From the NCBI RefSeq assembly GCF_014117325.1, contig NZ_CP059732.1:6089001-6153000 (forward strand): 64,000 nucleotides of DNA, in the 5' to 3' direction. The translations under genes were made by a program, and so were the position numbers. Every line of letters starts with the position of its first letter. The stretch's first letter is position 1. The notes beneath the pieces were generated by a model that was not told the DNA's origin, made no database searches, and saw nothing but the letters and a program-made list of their open reading frames with translations. Source of the DNA: Spirosoma foliorum. GTDB taxonomy: Bacteria > Bacteroidota > Bacteroidia > Cytophagales > Spirosomataceae. Of this stretch, positions 17,105 to 27,286 are shown piece after piece.

Positions 17105-17626
17105 ATGAATAATCAGACCTCCACCGCCCGTGTTGCCCTGAAATGGGGACTGATAACTGGCATAACCTTAGTGGTCTATTCAATCATTCTGTACACACTC
17201 GATCAAACGACGAATCGTTCGCTTAGCCTCGTTATTTACCTGATTCTGATTGTGGGTTTAGTGTTAAGTATGCGTGACTACCGTACTGCCAACGAGGGTT
17301 ACATGAGTTACGGTGAGGGCATGAGTACAGGAACTTTGGTATCAGCTATTGCGGGCTTTCTGTCGTCGCTGTTTACGGTTTTCTATACCCAGATCATTGA
17401 TCCAGGTTTTCAGGAGCGTATCACCGAGCAGGTGCGCACGCAGATGGAAGATCAGGGGACTATGTCTGATGAACAGATCGATCAGGGTATCGAAATGATG
17501 CAGAAATTTCAGAGTCCGGGAATAACATTCGCCGTGGGTATCTTTATGACCATACTCATTGGTGTCATTTTCTCGCTGATTATAGCCGCTTTCATACGCA
17601 GGAACAAAGACAATCCGTTTGAATAA
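17105..17626 (+). CDS. DUF4199 membrane protein (second copy)
   Basis: 173 residues, four predicted membrane segments (about 13-30, 38-53, 75-98, 140-163) and a glutamine/glutamate-rich loop between the third and fourth. The motif GYMSYGEGMSTG before segment three is typical of DUF4199. It follows another DUF4199 gene by 26 bp, so they form a tandem paralogous pair in the operon. Function unknown. Confidence 0.75.
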   Translation: MNNQTSTARVALKWGLITGITLVVYSIILYTLDQTTNRSLSLVIYLILIVGLVLSMRDYRTANEGYMSYGEGMSTGTLVSAIAGFLSSLFTVFYTQIIDPGFQERITEQVRTQMEDQGTMSDEQIDQGIEMMQKFQSPGITFAVGIFMTILIGVIFSLIIAAFIRRNKDNPFE

Positions 17627-17629
17627 CGA

Positions 17630-17712
17630 GTTTATAGTTTGTGCGGGAGATGCCCGGCGGTTCGACGTCTGTAGTTAGCTACCAGGGGAACTATAAACTT
17701 CAAACTATAAAC
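17630..17712. repeat. Inverted repeat with 12-bp arms
   Basis: GTTTATAGTTTG at 17630-17641 is inverted at 17701-17712, with a further partial copy at 17689-17698. It fills the gap between DUF4199 and gldF and looks like a dispersed intergenic palindrome. Confidence 0.55.
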
Positions 17713-17728
17713 TACAAACCCCTTCATC

Positions 17729-18454
17729 GTGCTGGCTATTTTCCGTAAAGAAATCAATCAATTCTTCTCCTCGCCCATCGCCTATATTATCATGGGCGTA
17801 TTCCTGACGGCAATGGGCTTGCTGCTCTGGGTATTTCCAGACACGAGCCTACTCGAAAATGGCTACGCCGATATGGGCACCTTTTTTAATCTAACGCCCT
17901 ATTTATTGTTATTTCTGGTGCCGGCCATTACCATGCGTTCGCTGGCCGATGAAGTACGTTCGGGTACCCTCGAATGGCTACTGACTAAGCCTGTTAGTAA
18001 ATGGGGCATTATCAGTGGGAAATTCCTGGCCAGTTGGCTACTGGTTATTATAACCCTGCTGCCCACATTGATCTATTATTTTACACTTTACAAACTCGGT
18101 TCGCCGGTTGGGAATATCGATTCGGCGGGGGTATTTGGTTCTTACCTTGGCCTGATCTTATTAGCCGGTGTGTTTGTGGCTATTGGTTTGTGGGCGTCGT
18201 CATTTAATGACAATCAGGTGGTTGCCTTCGTACTGGGTGCTTTTTTTTGTTTTTTACTCTATGTGGGTCTTAGCGCGCTGGCTGGCTTATCAGCGTTGGG
18301 TGGCTTATCGTATTACCTATCTTCATTGGCGCTGGATGAGCAATACCGAGCGCTGGGCCGGGGTGTAATTGATAGCCGAAATGTAATTTATCTGCTTAGC
18401 TTACTTATCCTCTTCCTGCTTTTGACAACCAATCGCTTGAAATCAACTCTATGA
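17729..18454 (+). CDS. gldF: Gliding motility ABC transporter permease GldF
   Basis: 241 residues, the same length as F. johnsoniae GldF, starting at a GTG. The N-terminus LAIFRKEINQFFSSPIAY and six hydrophobic segments match this ABC-2 permease. In gliding Bacteroidota GldF works with GldG and the ATPase GldA. Neither gldG nor gldA follows; instead a VanZ gene overlaps the stop by 4 bp. Secretion-linked rather than purely motility use is possible. Confidence 0.88.
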   Translation: MLAIFRKEINQFFSSPIAYIIMGVFLTAMGLLLWVFPDTSLLENGYADMGTFFNLTPYLLLFLVPAITMRSLADEVRSGTLEWLLTKPVSKWGIISGKFLASWLLVIITLLPTLIYYFTLYKLGSPVGNIDSAGVFGSYLGLILLAGVFVAIGLWASSFNDNQVVAFVLGAFFCFLLYVGLSALAGLSALGGLSYYLSSLALDEQYRALGRGVIDSRNVIYLLSLLILFLLLTTNRLKSTL

Positions 18455-18807
18455 AAATTAATCCGACCGTATTTCGTTGGTTAGCCATTGCCTGGACCAT
18501 TGTTATGTTGATCGGGTGCCTCACTCCCCATGAGGAATTGCCTGGTGAATTAGTGGAGCTTAACGATAAAATGCTACATGCAGCCATTTTTGCTCCATTC
18601 TCCATCTTGTGGATATTGGCTGGGGTTCGCATGAGTCATACGTTGATCGCGGGCATTCTGCTCGGAGGGCTCATTGAAGTTCTACAATACATATTACCGA
18701 TTAATCGTAGTGCCGACTGGATTGACTTTGCCGCTGATGGATTGGGTGTCCTTCTTGGGATAGGCTTAGCCTGGGCTGTCCAAAAAACAGGGGTCGTAGC
18801 CGGATAA
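18451..18807 (+). CDS. VanZ family protein
   Basis: 118 residues with three to four membrane segments. The family signature is visible: CLTPHEELP, NDKMLHAAIFAPFS and the final SADWIDFAADGLGVLLG. VanZ is named after a teicoplanin-resistance accessory protein, but chromosomal copies in Bacteroidota have no proven role. Its start overlaps the gldF stop by 4 bp. Confidence 0.85.
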   Translation: MKINPTVFRWLAIAWTIVMLIGCLTPHEELPGELVELNDKMLHAAIFAPFSILWILAGVRMSHTLIAGILLGGLIEVLQYILPINRSADWIDFAADGLGVLLGIGLAWAVQKTGVVAG

Positions 18808-18980
18808 AATCATAACGCATCTCTTCTGCTTATATTTATTGAGTGCCTTCAGCAATAGCCAGTTGATAGGAAATAATACGCCGGGGGAAATTTAAAATAG
18901 GATTAATTGAATTCTAACGGAGCGGAAAAAGAAGAGTAAGGGAAAAATCACCAACTTGACCGCTTAAATCATCAACTGTT

Positions 18981-19877
18981 ATGCATATTGGATTCATAGG
19001 ATTAGGCAAGATGGGGTTCAACCTCGTTACTAACTTGGTAAGGCATGAACACACTGTTGTCGGCTTCGATATTAACCCAGAGTTGGTTGAAGGGATTAAG
19101 AAGGTAGGCGCCCAGGGTGCTAACACGTTAGCCGACCTTTATAATGCGCTGCCCGAGAAACGCGTTTTGTGGCTGATGATTCCGGCAGGGGATCTGGTTG
19201 ATAAGGTAATTGAGCAATTGCTGGCGGTTATGCAATCGGGCGACGTCGTTATCGACGGGGGAAACTCGCACTATAAGGATTCGCTCCGGCGGCATGAATA
19301 CTTGAAAGAGAAAGGCATTGGTTTCCTCGATTGCGGAACTAGTGGCGGTATTAGCGGTGCCCTGAATGGCGCTTGTACTATGGTAGGGGGCGATCCTGAC
19401 GTAATTGAACCACTTCATGGTGTTTTTAAGGACATTTCCGTTGAAGACGGCTATCTATACACAGGCCCTGCAGGAAGTGGCCACTTCACCAAAATGGTCC
19501 ATAACGGCATTGAGTATGGCATGATGCAGTCCATTGCCGAGGGCTTTGAAGTATTAGAGAAAAGCCAATTCCCGTTCGATTTTGAAGCCGTTGCCAAAAT
19601 GTGGAGTCATGGCTCAGTGATTCGTGGCTGGCTCATGGAACTGACGGAAGACGCGTTCCGGAAAGATCCTAAACTGGATGCGATTAAAGGGAAGATGTTC
19701 TCATCAGGCGAAGGTCGCTGGACGCTCGACGCGGCCCTTGATCTGGGGGTTCCAACACCCGTAATCGCGATGTCCTTACTAACCCGTTATCGCTCCTTAC
19801 AGGATGATACCTTCACCGGGAAAGTAGTAGCAGCTTTGCGAAATGAGTTCGGCGGCCACGCCGTCGAGAAAAAATAA
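18981..19877 (+). CDS. gnd: 6-phosphogluconate dehydrogenase, decarboxylating (short form)
   Basis: 298 residues, the short GntZ/YqeC-like class rather than the ~470-residue E. coli type. It oxidises and decarboxylates 6-phosphogluconate to ribulose 5-phosphate. The cofactor loop is IGFIGLGKMG (3-12), the substrate motif GNSHYKDS and the catalytic stretch HFTKMVHNGIEYG are present. Short forms often prefer NAD+. It stands alone and is followed by a strong terminator. Confidence 0.93.
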   Translation: MHIGFIGLGKMGFNLVTNLVRHEHTVVGFDINPELVEGIKKVGAQGANTLADLYNALPEKRVLWLMIPAGDLVDKVIEQLLAVMQSGDVVIDGGNSHYKDSLRRHEYLKEKGIGFLDCGTSGGISGALNGACTMVGGDPDVIEPLHGVFKDISVEDGYLYTGPAGSGHFTKMVHNGIEYGMMQSIAEGFEVLEKSQFPFDFEAVAKMWSHGSVIRGWLMELTEDAFRKDPKLDAIKGKMFSSGEGRWTLDAALDLGVPTPVIAMSLLTRYRSLQDDTFTGKVVAALRNEFGGHAVEKK

Positions 19878-19940
19878 AAAGGTCCCAACGATAAATAGTT
19901 AAATAAAGTTCTGTTTTTTTTCGTTAGTATTACACAAAGG

Positions 19941-19993
19941 TTCGGGTCGTTTCAATTTCGCTATGAACGATAATTGAAACGACCCGAATTTTT
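19941..19993 (+). terminator. Strong intrinsic terminator after gnd
   Basis: Perfect 16-bp arms 19941-19956 and 19973-19988 followed by a T-run. Confidence 0.85.
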
Positions 19994-20029
19994 GTATCCT
20001 ATTATCCCTTAAACCGCCGTACCTGTTGC

Positions 20030-21115
20030 ATGAAATTATTGAGCACTATCCACGACCCTACGTTCAAAGGTGGCAATTACAATAGGCTGGATCGTTTTTT
20101 CCTCCAGTTTATTAAAGACGAACGAGACCTACCCTTTATTTATCTTACTCTTCGCATTTGTCTGACGCTGGTTCCCTTAAGCGTTTTGCTGTTTATGCCC
20201 TTTGTGACAGGTTGGGCCTGGTGGACGGTCGCTGTTCTTCATTTATTTTTTAGCAATCTGGGCGTCAAAGGTCCCTTTGGTTTGATGCTTCACTGTACAA
20301 GCCACCGTCAGTTTTTTAAGACCGAGTATGACTGGATGAATAAATTTCTGCCCTGGATACTGGCGCCTTTCTTTGGTCATACCCCCGAAACTTATTATAG
20401 CCATCATATTGGCATGCACCATCCTGAGAATAATCTCGAAGAGGATGATAGTAGTACCATGACCTTCCAACGCGATAGCTTCCGAAGCTTCCTGGCTTAT
20501 TTCGGGCGTTTTTTTGTGGTTGGTGTACGTAATTTGCTGGACTACCTCCGGCAGAAAAATCGCCCTAAACTAGCGACGCGTGCGTTAACAGGTGAAATCG
20601 TGTTTGCAGTTGTTTGTATTGGGCTATGCTTTGTAAACTGGCGTGCTACGGTCCTGGTATTTTTGCTGCCACTTGTTATCTATCGATTTATTGCGATGTT
20701 AGGTAACTGGACTCAACATTGTTTTGTTGATTTTGATGATCCAGGTAATGCTTACAAAAACAGTATAACCTGCATCAATGTGCGCTATAACAAAAAATGC
20801 TGGAATGACGGTTATCACATTAGCCACCACGTTCGGCCAGCCATGCACTGGACTGAGCATCCCACATTTTTCATGAAAACCATTGACAAATACGCACAGA
20901 ATCAGGCTGTTGTTTTCGATGGAATTGATTTCGGACAAGTATTTTTCCTGCTCATGTTTAAGCGCTATGATGTGCTGGCCCGAAACATGGTCAATATTAA
21001 CGGGGCTTTTGCTGATGATGAGGAAGCCATCGCACTGTTACGACGACGCACAAAGCGAATTCCGTTGAAGACTGTAGTCACAGACATGCCTCAGGTGTCG
21101 GCGGTGGCTGCATAA
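20030..21115 (+). CDS. Membrane fatty acid desaturase
   Basis: 361 residues with hydrophobic segments at about 37-58, 63-80 and 195-220. The di-iron histidine boxes are present: HCTSH (88-92), HHIGMHH (125-131) and HISHH (263-267). This is the membrane-bound desaturase/hydroxylase superfamily, which introduces double bonds or hydroxyls into acyl chains. Position specificity cannot be read from the sequence. Confidence 0.85.
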   Translation: MKLLSTIHDPTFKGGNYNRLDRFFLQFIKDERDLPFIYLTLRICLTLVPLSVLLFMPFVTGWAWWTVAVLHLFFSNLGVKGPFGLMLHCTSHRQFFKTEYDWMNKFLPWILAPFFGHTPETYYSHHIGMHHPENNLEEDDSSTMTFQRDSFRSFLAYFGRFFVVGVRNLLDYLRQKNRPKLATRALTGEIVFAVVCIGLCFVNWRATVLVFLLPLVIYRFIAMLGNWTQHCFVDFDDPGNAYKNSITCINVRYNKKCWNDGYHISHHVRPAMHWTEHPTFFMKTIDKYAQNQAVVFDGIDFGQVFFLLMFKRYDVLARNMVNINGAFADDEEAIALLRRRTKRIPLKTVVTDMPQVSAVAA

Positions 21116-21130
21116 ATCAATGATATAACC

Positions 21131-21189
21131 ACAGAAGCACAAAGGGCGCAGAGTAGTCAATAAATACTCTGCGCCCTTTGTGCTTCTGT
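21131..21189. repeat. Perfect 25-bp palindrome, terminator-like
   Basis: Arms 21131-21155 and 21165-21189 are exact inverse complements around a 9-nt loop. It separates convergent genes. The wording (ACAGAAGCACAAAGGGCGCA) is like the CACAGAGG-type intergenic palindromes scattered through Bacteroidota genomes. Confidence 0.75.
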
Positions 21190-21196
21190 ATTAACT

Positions 21197-22084
21197 CTAA
21201 CTATTGCCGCCATCGATTTGCTTTTCAATAACCTGCTGAACGTCGGCAGGTACATTCGATAAGAAGTCGTAGCCCGTTAGTTTTTCCAGCTCATCGACAC
21301 TGGTTAGGTAAGCTCGCCAGGGCTTGTCGGCAGCGGTCTGATTATTAGGTATATTGACGGCAATAATGCGCGTATTGGAAGTAAGCTGAAATCCATTATC
21401 ACTACCACTAGGCACAACAACGAGTATTTTCCAGAGCGTAGCTGGAACGGTCAGTTTACCATTAGCAATTGTGGTTGCGTAGCCGTTTTGCCCAGTCCCT
21501 CCGGTACCACTTACACCAGCAATAATATAGACATCATTACCGTTGCTCATCAGTTGGCGTTCGTAATCTTCTAAACTTTTCCAGACCTCCCGATTGTGTC
21601 GTGGCGCTTGTGGCACGATGTTGGATAGGATGAATGTGGCGGCATTATCTTCGGGGCTTGAATCCCGATCGTCGGATGGACAGAGGTGCCCTCGGTCAAA
21701 GCCCGTATTCGTATAATCGTTTGGTCGAGCAGCATACCAGCCCGTTGGTAACGTTTGATCAGGCTTGAACTCGGTTGTTCGTTTGGCATCGCCTTTCCAG
21801 GAAGGACTTAGGTGCCAGCTCACCCAGTTGGCAATGCCTCGGCTACGATTGTAAGACAGTGTATACTGAGGACGCGTAATGGGGTAATTATCCGGATCAC
21901 TGATCGATGCGCCACTCGGGTTGCCGAGCGCAAGATTATCAGCGCGATTAAGACTCTGTGAAGGAAATGTTGTTGCTGGAGCAGTCGGTCGTACAGTAGC
22001 GCACCCGTTCAGAAGGACGCTCAGACTGACCGCCAAAATAATAGTTTTGAACGGATGATGAAGTTGAATTGATTTTGCTGACAT
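21197..22084 (-). CDS. DNA/RNA non-specific endonuclease, lipoprotein
   Basis: 295 residues. The signal peptide ends in the lipobox LNGC (Cys28), so it is probably lipidated in the envelope. The beta-beta-alpha-metal nuclease motif DRGHLCPS is at 130-137, with the general base His133, and the Asn-containing NREVWKSLE follows. This matches the NUC1/Serratia nuclease family, which cuts DNA and RNA. A scavenging or competition role is likely. Confidence 0.9.
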   Translation of the reverse strand: MSAKSIQLHHPFKTIILAVSLSVLLNGCATVRPTAPATTFPSQSLNRADNLALGNPSGASISDPDNYPITRPQYTLSYNRSRGIANWVSWHLSPSWKGDAKRTTEFKPDQTLPTGWYAARPNDYTNTGFDRGHLCPSDDRDSSPEDNAATFILSNIVPQAPRHNREVWKSLEDYERQLMSNGNDVYIIAGVSGTGGTGQNGYATTIANGKLTVPATLWKILVVVPSGSDNGFQLTSNTRIIAVNIPNNQTAADKPWRAYLTSVDELEKLTGYDFLSNVPADVQQVIEKQIDGGNS

Positions 22085-22194
22085 TCTTACGGAACTTTAC
22101 GATCAATCCATAAATGTAGTGATTCTCGACGTAGCCCTTTAGTAAATCTAACGAGAGAATTTAAGTGACCTAAAATAGACGAGCATCTGCTGTT

Positions 22195-24357
22195 ATGGCT
22201 AAAAAAAAGCAACCTTCTGGCTACGAGAATCCTCGCTCCGTAGCGCCTAAACCTACACCAACTCCGACCCAGGGTGCTGCGCGTACCAATGCAACCCGAC
22301 CCGTTGAAACCGCACAACGCCCGCCTGTTCGATCAACCCCGGCAAAACCAGTTGTTACGGATGATTTACCTATCGAACGACGACCTATTGAATGGTGGCC
22401 ACCGGTTGTATTAGCGCTACTAGGGTTTGCACTGTACATCAACACATTTGGGCACCAGTATGCGCTCGACGATATTGCCGCTGTTGGGCAGAATCTATTC
22501 GTGAAAAAGGGGCTTGCCGGTATTCCCGACTTACTCCGTACCGAATTCTGGCATTTCAGTAATATTTCATTAGGCTACTATCGTCCGCTATCGCTCATTA
22601 CGTTTGCGATGGAACAGGAGTATTTTAAAGATAATCCAAACATCAGCCACATGATTAACGCTGGTCTCTACGGAGTAACCGGTTTGGTTGTTGGCGTGTT
22701 ATTACAAAAATGGCTGTCTAAGCAAACCATTACCGCCTTTTTGATTGGCTTAGTCTTTATCGCCCATCCGCTTCATACCGAGATTGTTGCTAACATAAAA
22801 GGTCGTGATGAAATTCTGAGTTTCCTCTTTATTGCACTCATGCTGCTTTCGTATTGGAAGCATTTAGAGGCTGACTCACCTTATTGGTTCAAGGGGCCAG
22901 TTTCCGACTGGCCATTGGGCGGTATACTAGGCCTCTTCTCGATTGTTGGTGGCTGGGTTATTGGAAGCAGCTTAATGGTCAACACACTCGGCAGTACGGC
23001 TGGAGGTGTATTGGGTGTCTTGATTATGGGAGCCTTATCAGGAAGTTGGATGGGTCTTGCCTGCGCATCACTCTATTTTGCCTTTCTGTCGAAAGAGTCT
23101 TCTATTGTAAGTCTGGCTCTCATTCCGGCTATGCAATATTGGTTCGCCCGTCGTAATGTCTGGCAATCGCTCATTAGTTTGTGGCCATTCCTGATTGTTA
23201 CGGCGCTGTTTTTCTACCAAAAACAGAAAATGATTGGTACACTTAGTGGTACTCCTCCGGTCGACTGGGCTAACTATCCGTACGCGATTGAGAAGACCCA
23301 AAAGTCGACTATGTTTAAGTTTCTGGAGTATTACCTGCGACTAATCTTTTTACCTCATCCGCTGGTGTATGATTACTCATACAATGTCATTCCATCGGGC
23401 GGTAAAGGCGATATCCTGACATGGGCTGGTTTCTTTACGTTCCTGGGTTTGATCTGGTTAGCCTGGAAAGGATTCATGAAGCGTACCCTCTGGGGATTTG
23501 GCATATTCTGGTTCTTCGTAACGATGGCTCCAGGTCTGGGCTTCATCTGGCTTCGGGGTGGTATTTTCGCCGAACGTTTTTCATATGCCGCTGTGATGGG
23601 CTTTGGCTTTGTATTAATCTGGGCCTTGCAGAAATTATTGGTTCGTCAATCGGAAGACTCACCCAAACCCGTACTGGTTCGATACGCTCCTTTGCTTGGT
23701 TTAATGGCGGTTGTAGCGGGCTTATACTCCTTCAAAACGGTTGAGCGCAACCGCGATTGGGAGAATAATTTCATCCTCTTTAACTCGGCCTTACCCTATG
23801 CGCCCAATAGCTGTCAGGTACAACGGCACGTGGCAAATGAGTGGATTGAGAAAGGTCTGAAAGATCGGGCTAAAGCTGATTCGATTGCGAACGCTACAAA
23901 CGCGATTAAGCCCAAGCCGTCTCTCGAGCAGGTTAAGAAAGCACAGATATTGATCGACACGAATATTGCCCATGCCAACAAACACGGCCGATGGGCGCTG
24001 GATCACTTGCAGGAGTCAACCCGAATTTATCCTAATTTCGGTGAAGCTTACTTCTCGATGGCCTACGTGTTTCAGAAAATTACGCCTAACGTCGATTCAG
24101 CCAAGTATTACTACAAGCAAACGATCCGGGCGGCCAATGCCTATGCTCCGGCTTATAACAATCTTGGGGTGATTTATCAAGGCGAAGGTCAGACGCAAAA
24201 CAACCGGCAGAAGCTGGAGCTGGCCTCCTATTACTACAACCGGTCGATGGTAGTAAACCCAGCGTATGTAGACGGACAGAACAACCGGGCTAATCTGCTT
24301 AAAGCCTTTGGTATTGACGTAAAAATGCTGCCTGATTCGATTGTTAATAAGTATTAA
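22195..24357 (+). CDS. Polytopic membrane protein with C-terminal TPR repeats
   Basis: 720 residues. A Pro/Thr-rich N-terminus (1-65) precedes about ten membrane segments (70-520). A luminal loop with YALDDIAAVGQN and then FWHFS resembles the GT-C glycosyltransferases of the TMTC/PMT type; Asp residues follow the first segment as in those enzymes. Residues 540-720 hold at least three TPR units (NFGEAYFSMAYVFQK, AYAPAYNNLGVIYQ, AYVDGQNNRANLLKA). Protein O-glycosylation is a plausible but unproven role. Confidence 0.75.
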   Translation: MAKKKQPSGYENPRSVAPKPTPTPTQGAARTNATRPVETAQRPPVRSTPAKPVVTDDLPIERRPIEWWPPVVLALLGFALYINTFGHQYALDDIAAVGQNLFVKKGLAGIPDLLRTEFWHFSNISLGYYRPLSLITFAMEQEYFKDNPNISHMINAGLYGVTGLVVGVLLQKWLSKQTITAFLIGLVFIAHPLHTEIVANIKGRDEILSFLFIALMLLSYWKHLEADSPYWFKGPVSDWPLGGILGLFSIVGGWVIGSSLMVNTLGSTAGGVLGVLIMGALSGSWMGLACASLYFAFLSKESSIVSLALIPAMQYWFARRNVWQSLISLWPFLIVTALFFYQKQKMIGTLSGTPPVDWANYPYAIEKTQKSTMFKFLEYYLRLIFLPHPLVYDYSYNVIPSGGKGDILTWAGFFTFLGLIWLAWKGFMKRTLWGFGIFWFFVTMAPGLGFIWLRGGIFAERFSYAAVMGFGFVLIWALQKLLVRQSEDSPKPVLVRYAPLLGLMAVVAGLYSFKTVERNRDWENNFILFNSALPYAPNSCQVQRHVANEWIEKGLKDRAKADSIANATNAIKPKPSLEQVKKAQILIDTNIAHANKHGRWALDHLQESTRIYPNFGEAYFSMAYVFQKITPNVDSAKYYYKQTIRAANAYAPAYNNLGVIYQGEGQTQNNRQKLELASYYYNRSMVVNPAYVDGQNNRANLLKAFGIDVKMLPDSIVNKY

Positions 24358-24380
24358 GCAAGAATCCCACAAAGGCGATA

Positions 24381-24433
24381 TCGTTACACAAAAATGTCGC
24401 TCCGAATTTCGGAGCGACATTTTTGTGTAACGA
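24381..24433. terminator. Convergent-gene terminator, perfect 25-bp palindrome
   Basis: Arms 24381-24405 and 24409-24433 with a 3-nt loop; internal A- and T-runs let it terminate both facing genes. Confidence 0.85.
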
Positions 24434-24464
24434 TGATTATCCGCCAGTAATTAATAGTCTAAAT

Positions 24465-26135
24465 TCATTGTCCAATATTCCCCTTCCCAAACTTCGTTCC
24501 GAAAAAGTCGCCTTTATTCCAGGTTGGGCGTTGGTTATCCTGTGCGGTCAGGTAACCGACCAGGAATTGCAATTGGGCGTGTTTAGCTGCAGAATTGAAA
24601 TCAAAAGGCTGATTCATGTCGTCCTGTGGCGTGTGGTAAATGGTTGCCCGCCACTCGAGATTCAGTTTAGTACCATCCAGATTGGGATTGCCCGTCTGCG
24701 AACCACTTTTGATGAACAAGGCCGGAATCCCCTGCCGCACAAAACTGAAATGATCACTTCGCATAAACACCGTCTGTTCAGGAATTGGGTCAGGACTAAT
24801 CGCGACGCCTAGAAAGTCAGCGGCCTGTTTGACCTCTTTAGTCAAACTCGAATGCTCAGCGCCATACGGCACAATATCGAGTAGTGGATGAAAAAAGAAC
24901 GGCATGTCTAACGTCAAATTCGCCACAATTTTGTCTTTCGGTACAGTCGGGTTATTGGCAAAATAATCAGACCCTAACAGTCCCATTTCTTCGCCCGTTA
25001 CACCCACAAACAAAATCGACCGTCGGGGCGCTTTGGGTAAGGACGCATACAATCGCGCGGTTTCGAGCATAATGGCTACACCCGAGGCATTATCGTGGGC
25101 ACCGTTGAAGATCGAATCACCCTTTACAGGTTTGCCAACACCCAGGTGATCGAGGTGAGCCACTTGTACAATGTATTCATTTTTCAGTGCGGGGTCTGAA
25201 CCGGGCAATACAGCAACCACGTTAAATCCGGCAATATCTTCGACAACGTCGGTCTGCGTTTTTATGTGCACCGACATATTGAGCGGGAATGCCTGTGGTT
25301 TGTTTTTCATAGCCTGTCCCATTGCTTCGCTAAAGGACGTTGGCGCATTGGCAAACAATAGCCGGGCCAGCGAATCGCTAACGGAGGCAGCACCTTTCAA
25401 CGCCGGAAACGTATTTTTAGGTTTTCCATCTTTACCCACCCAGCGCGTTATTCCCTGGCGAGCGCGGGGTGCTGCGGTTTCGATACGACTGCGTAAATCG
25501 GCAGGTAAGCTGAAAGCGATTGTCCCGATGGCCCCATGTGCTACGGCATTTTCGGCCTTGGACGATGAGTTATAGGCTCGTTGATTTGACGGGAATGTAG
25601 CGGGTGCTCCATTCAGAAACGCCACAATCTTTCCCTTTACATCAATGCCTGTGTAGTCATCGTAACCGAGTTCAGGCGCAGTCACGCCATAGCCAACAAA
25701 GACCACCGGAGCAGTTATATCGCCAATGGGATTATCGGGACTCGGGTTCAGAATAAACTGTTTTCCATAAACGAGGGGTACTTCCTTGCCATTCGGCAGT
25801 AAGGCTAGTAAGCTGTTTTTTTCGTTTACCTGCCACCGACGCAGGGGTACATTCTGCCGAAACGTGTTGTTCTCCCCGGCTGGTTGCAGCCCCAATGCCT
25901 TGAATTGCCCAACCACATAATCGGCCGCCATAGCAAACCCTCTTGTACCCGGTTTTCGGCCTTTTAATGAATCGTTGGCCAGGACGCTCATATGTCTTCG
26001 AATAGCGTCGGGGCGAACGGTTTTTGTAACTTGTTGAGCGTCGGCTGGAATGGCATTGGATTGGGCTACTACCCGATTTACACCAGACAGGGAGATCAAT
26101 AAACTAAAGGCAATAGTTGTTGTAAAGTGTCTCAT
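24465..26135 (-). CDS. Secreted M28 family aminopeptidase with PA domain
   Basis: 556 residues with a signal peptide (to about residue 25). Metal-binding motifs are AHLDHLGVG (near 324), NGAHDNASG (near 342) and the catalytic GEEMGLLGSDYF (near 380), all standard for M28 dizinc peptidases. A protease-associated domain is inserted at about 120-270 (VVFVGYGVTAPELGYDDY). It probably trims peptides in the periplasm or outside the cell. Confidence 0.9.
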   Translation of the reverse strand: MRHFTTTIAFSLLISLSGVNRVVAQSNAIPADAQQVTKTVRPDAIRRHMSVLANDSLKGRKPGTRGFAMAADYVVGQFKALGLQPAGENNTFRQNVPLRRWQVNEKNSLLALLPNGKEVPLVYGKQFILNPSPDNPIGDITAPVVFVGYGVTAPELGYDDYTGIDVKGKIVAFLNGAPATFPSNQRAYNSSSKAENAVAHGAIGTIAFSLPADLRSRIETAAPRARQGITRWVGKDGKPKNTFPALKGAASVSDSLARLLFANAPTSFSEAMGQAMKNKPQAFPLNMSVHIKTQTDVVEDIAGFNVVAVLPGSDPALKNEYIVQVAHLDHLGVGKPVKGDSIFNGAHDNASGVAIMLETARLYASLPKAPRRSILFVGVTGEEMGLLGSDYFANNPTVPKDKIVANLTLDMPFFFHPLLDIVPYGAEHSSLTKEVKQAADFLGVAISPDPIPEQTVFMRSDHFSFVRQGIPALFIKSGSQTGNPNLDGTKLNLEWRATIYHTPQDDMNQPFDFNSAAKHAQLQFLVGYLTAQDNQRPTWNKGDFFGTKFGKGNIGQ

Positions 26136-26326
26136 CGAAGAAGAGTAAAGCAGAAACGATTAGCTAATATAGATCACAGTTTCAGGAGAACAAATTGACC
26201 ATTACGCAACTTTAGGTCCTATCTCTATACACTTGCATAATTGGTCGTATATTGGGCGCCCCAATTAGACCACGAATCGGCTATGATTTTTACAGGTAGT
26301 TGGGCAACTAAGACGATCAACAGACA

Positions 26327-27265
26327 ATGAAGAAATTACCCATACTTATCGACTGCGACCCCGGCCACGACGATGCCGTTATGCTCATGCTGGCCATCGG
26401 TAGCGGCTTATTTGATATTAAAGCAATTACAACTTCGGCGGGCAATCAGACACAACAAAAAACACTAACCAATGCGCTAAAGCTCAAGGAATTGCTTGGC
26501 GTTGACATACCTATCTACAAAGGTTGCGATAAACCGCTTTTTCGCAATCTTATCATTGCCGACCACGTACATGGTGAATTAGGTATGGATGGGCCAATTC
26601 TGCCTGAACCGACGCTAAAACCGGAGTCTATACCAGCTGTAGAGGCCATAGCAGCTATTCTGACTAATAGTGACGAACCCATAACCCTCGTTCCAACCGG
26701 GCCACTAACCAACATCGCTACTTTTCTGCTGGCATACCCACACCTAAAATCGAAGATTGCCCGAATCTCGCTGATGGGTGGTGGTGGTTTTCGGGGTAAT
26801 ATGACGCCCACCGCCGAATTCAATATTTACGTTGACCCCGAAGCAGCTTCGGTCGTGTTTAACTCGGGCGTTCCGATTACGATGTGTGGTCTGGATGTTA
26901 CCCACAAAGCACTCGTTTTTCAGGAAGACATTGAACGATTCCGTTCGATCGGCAATCAATCGGGTAAAGTGGTTGCCGAACTGATGGATTTCTTCTCCAT
27001 CTATTATCGAAGCGAACGCCCGGAGCTGGAAGGAGGAGCGGCCCTGCATGATCCCTGCGCCATCGCCTGGCTTATTGACCCAACGATGTTTACGTCAAAA
27101 TCCTGTTATGTGGATGTTGAAGTTACGGGTAAACTGACGCTGGGCACTACTGTCGTCGACTTCTTCAATGTGTTGAAACACACCCCGAATACCGAGTTTG
27201 TGTATGACATTGATCGGGAGAAATACATCAACTTGATTTACAAAGCCGTTCAAAAACTGCCTTAA
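26327..27265 (+). CDS. Nucleoside hydrolase
   Basis: 312 residues, the usual size. The Ca2+-binding Asp cluster is DCDPGHDDAVM at residues 9-19, and LVPTGPLTNIA and the C-terminal HDPCAIAWL complete the inosine-uridine-preferring hydrolase signature. It hydrolyses the N-glycosidic bond of ribonucleosides for salvage. Purine or pyrimidine preference is uncertain. Confidence 0.92.
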   Translation: MKKLPILIDCDPGHDDAVMLMLAIGSGLFDIKAITTSAGNQTQQKTLTNALKLKELLGVDIPIYKGCDKPLFRNLIIADHVHGELGMDGPILPEPTLKPESIPAVEAIAAILTNSDEPITLVPTGPLTNIATFLLAYPHLKSKIARISLMGGGGFRGNMTPTAEFNIYVDPEAASVVFNSGVPITMCGLDVTHKALVFQEDIERFRSIGNQSGKVVAELMDFFSIYYRSERPELEGGAALHDPCAIAWLIDPTMFTSKSCYVDVEVTGKLTLGTTVVDFFNVLKHTPNTEFVYDIDREKYINLIYKAVQKLP

Positions 27266-27286
27266 GGTTATAGAACCGCACCGGCG

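Noticed and set aside
24423..24812. 129-codon frame on the plus strand
   Set aside because: It lies antisense to the well-supported M28 peptidase and has no recognisable protein features.
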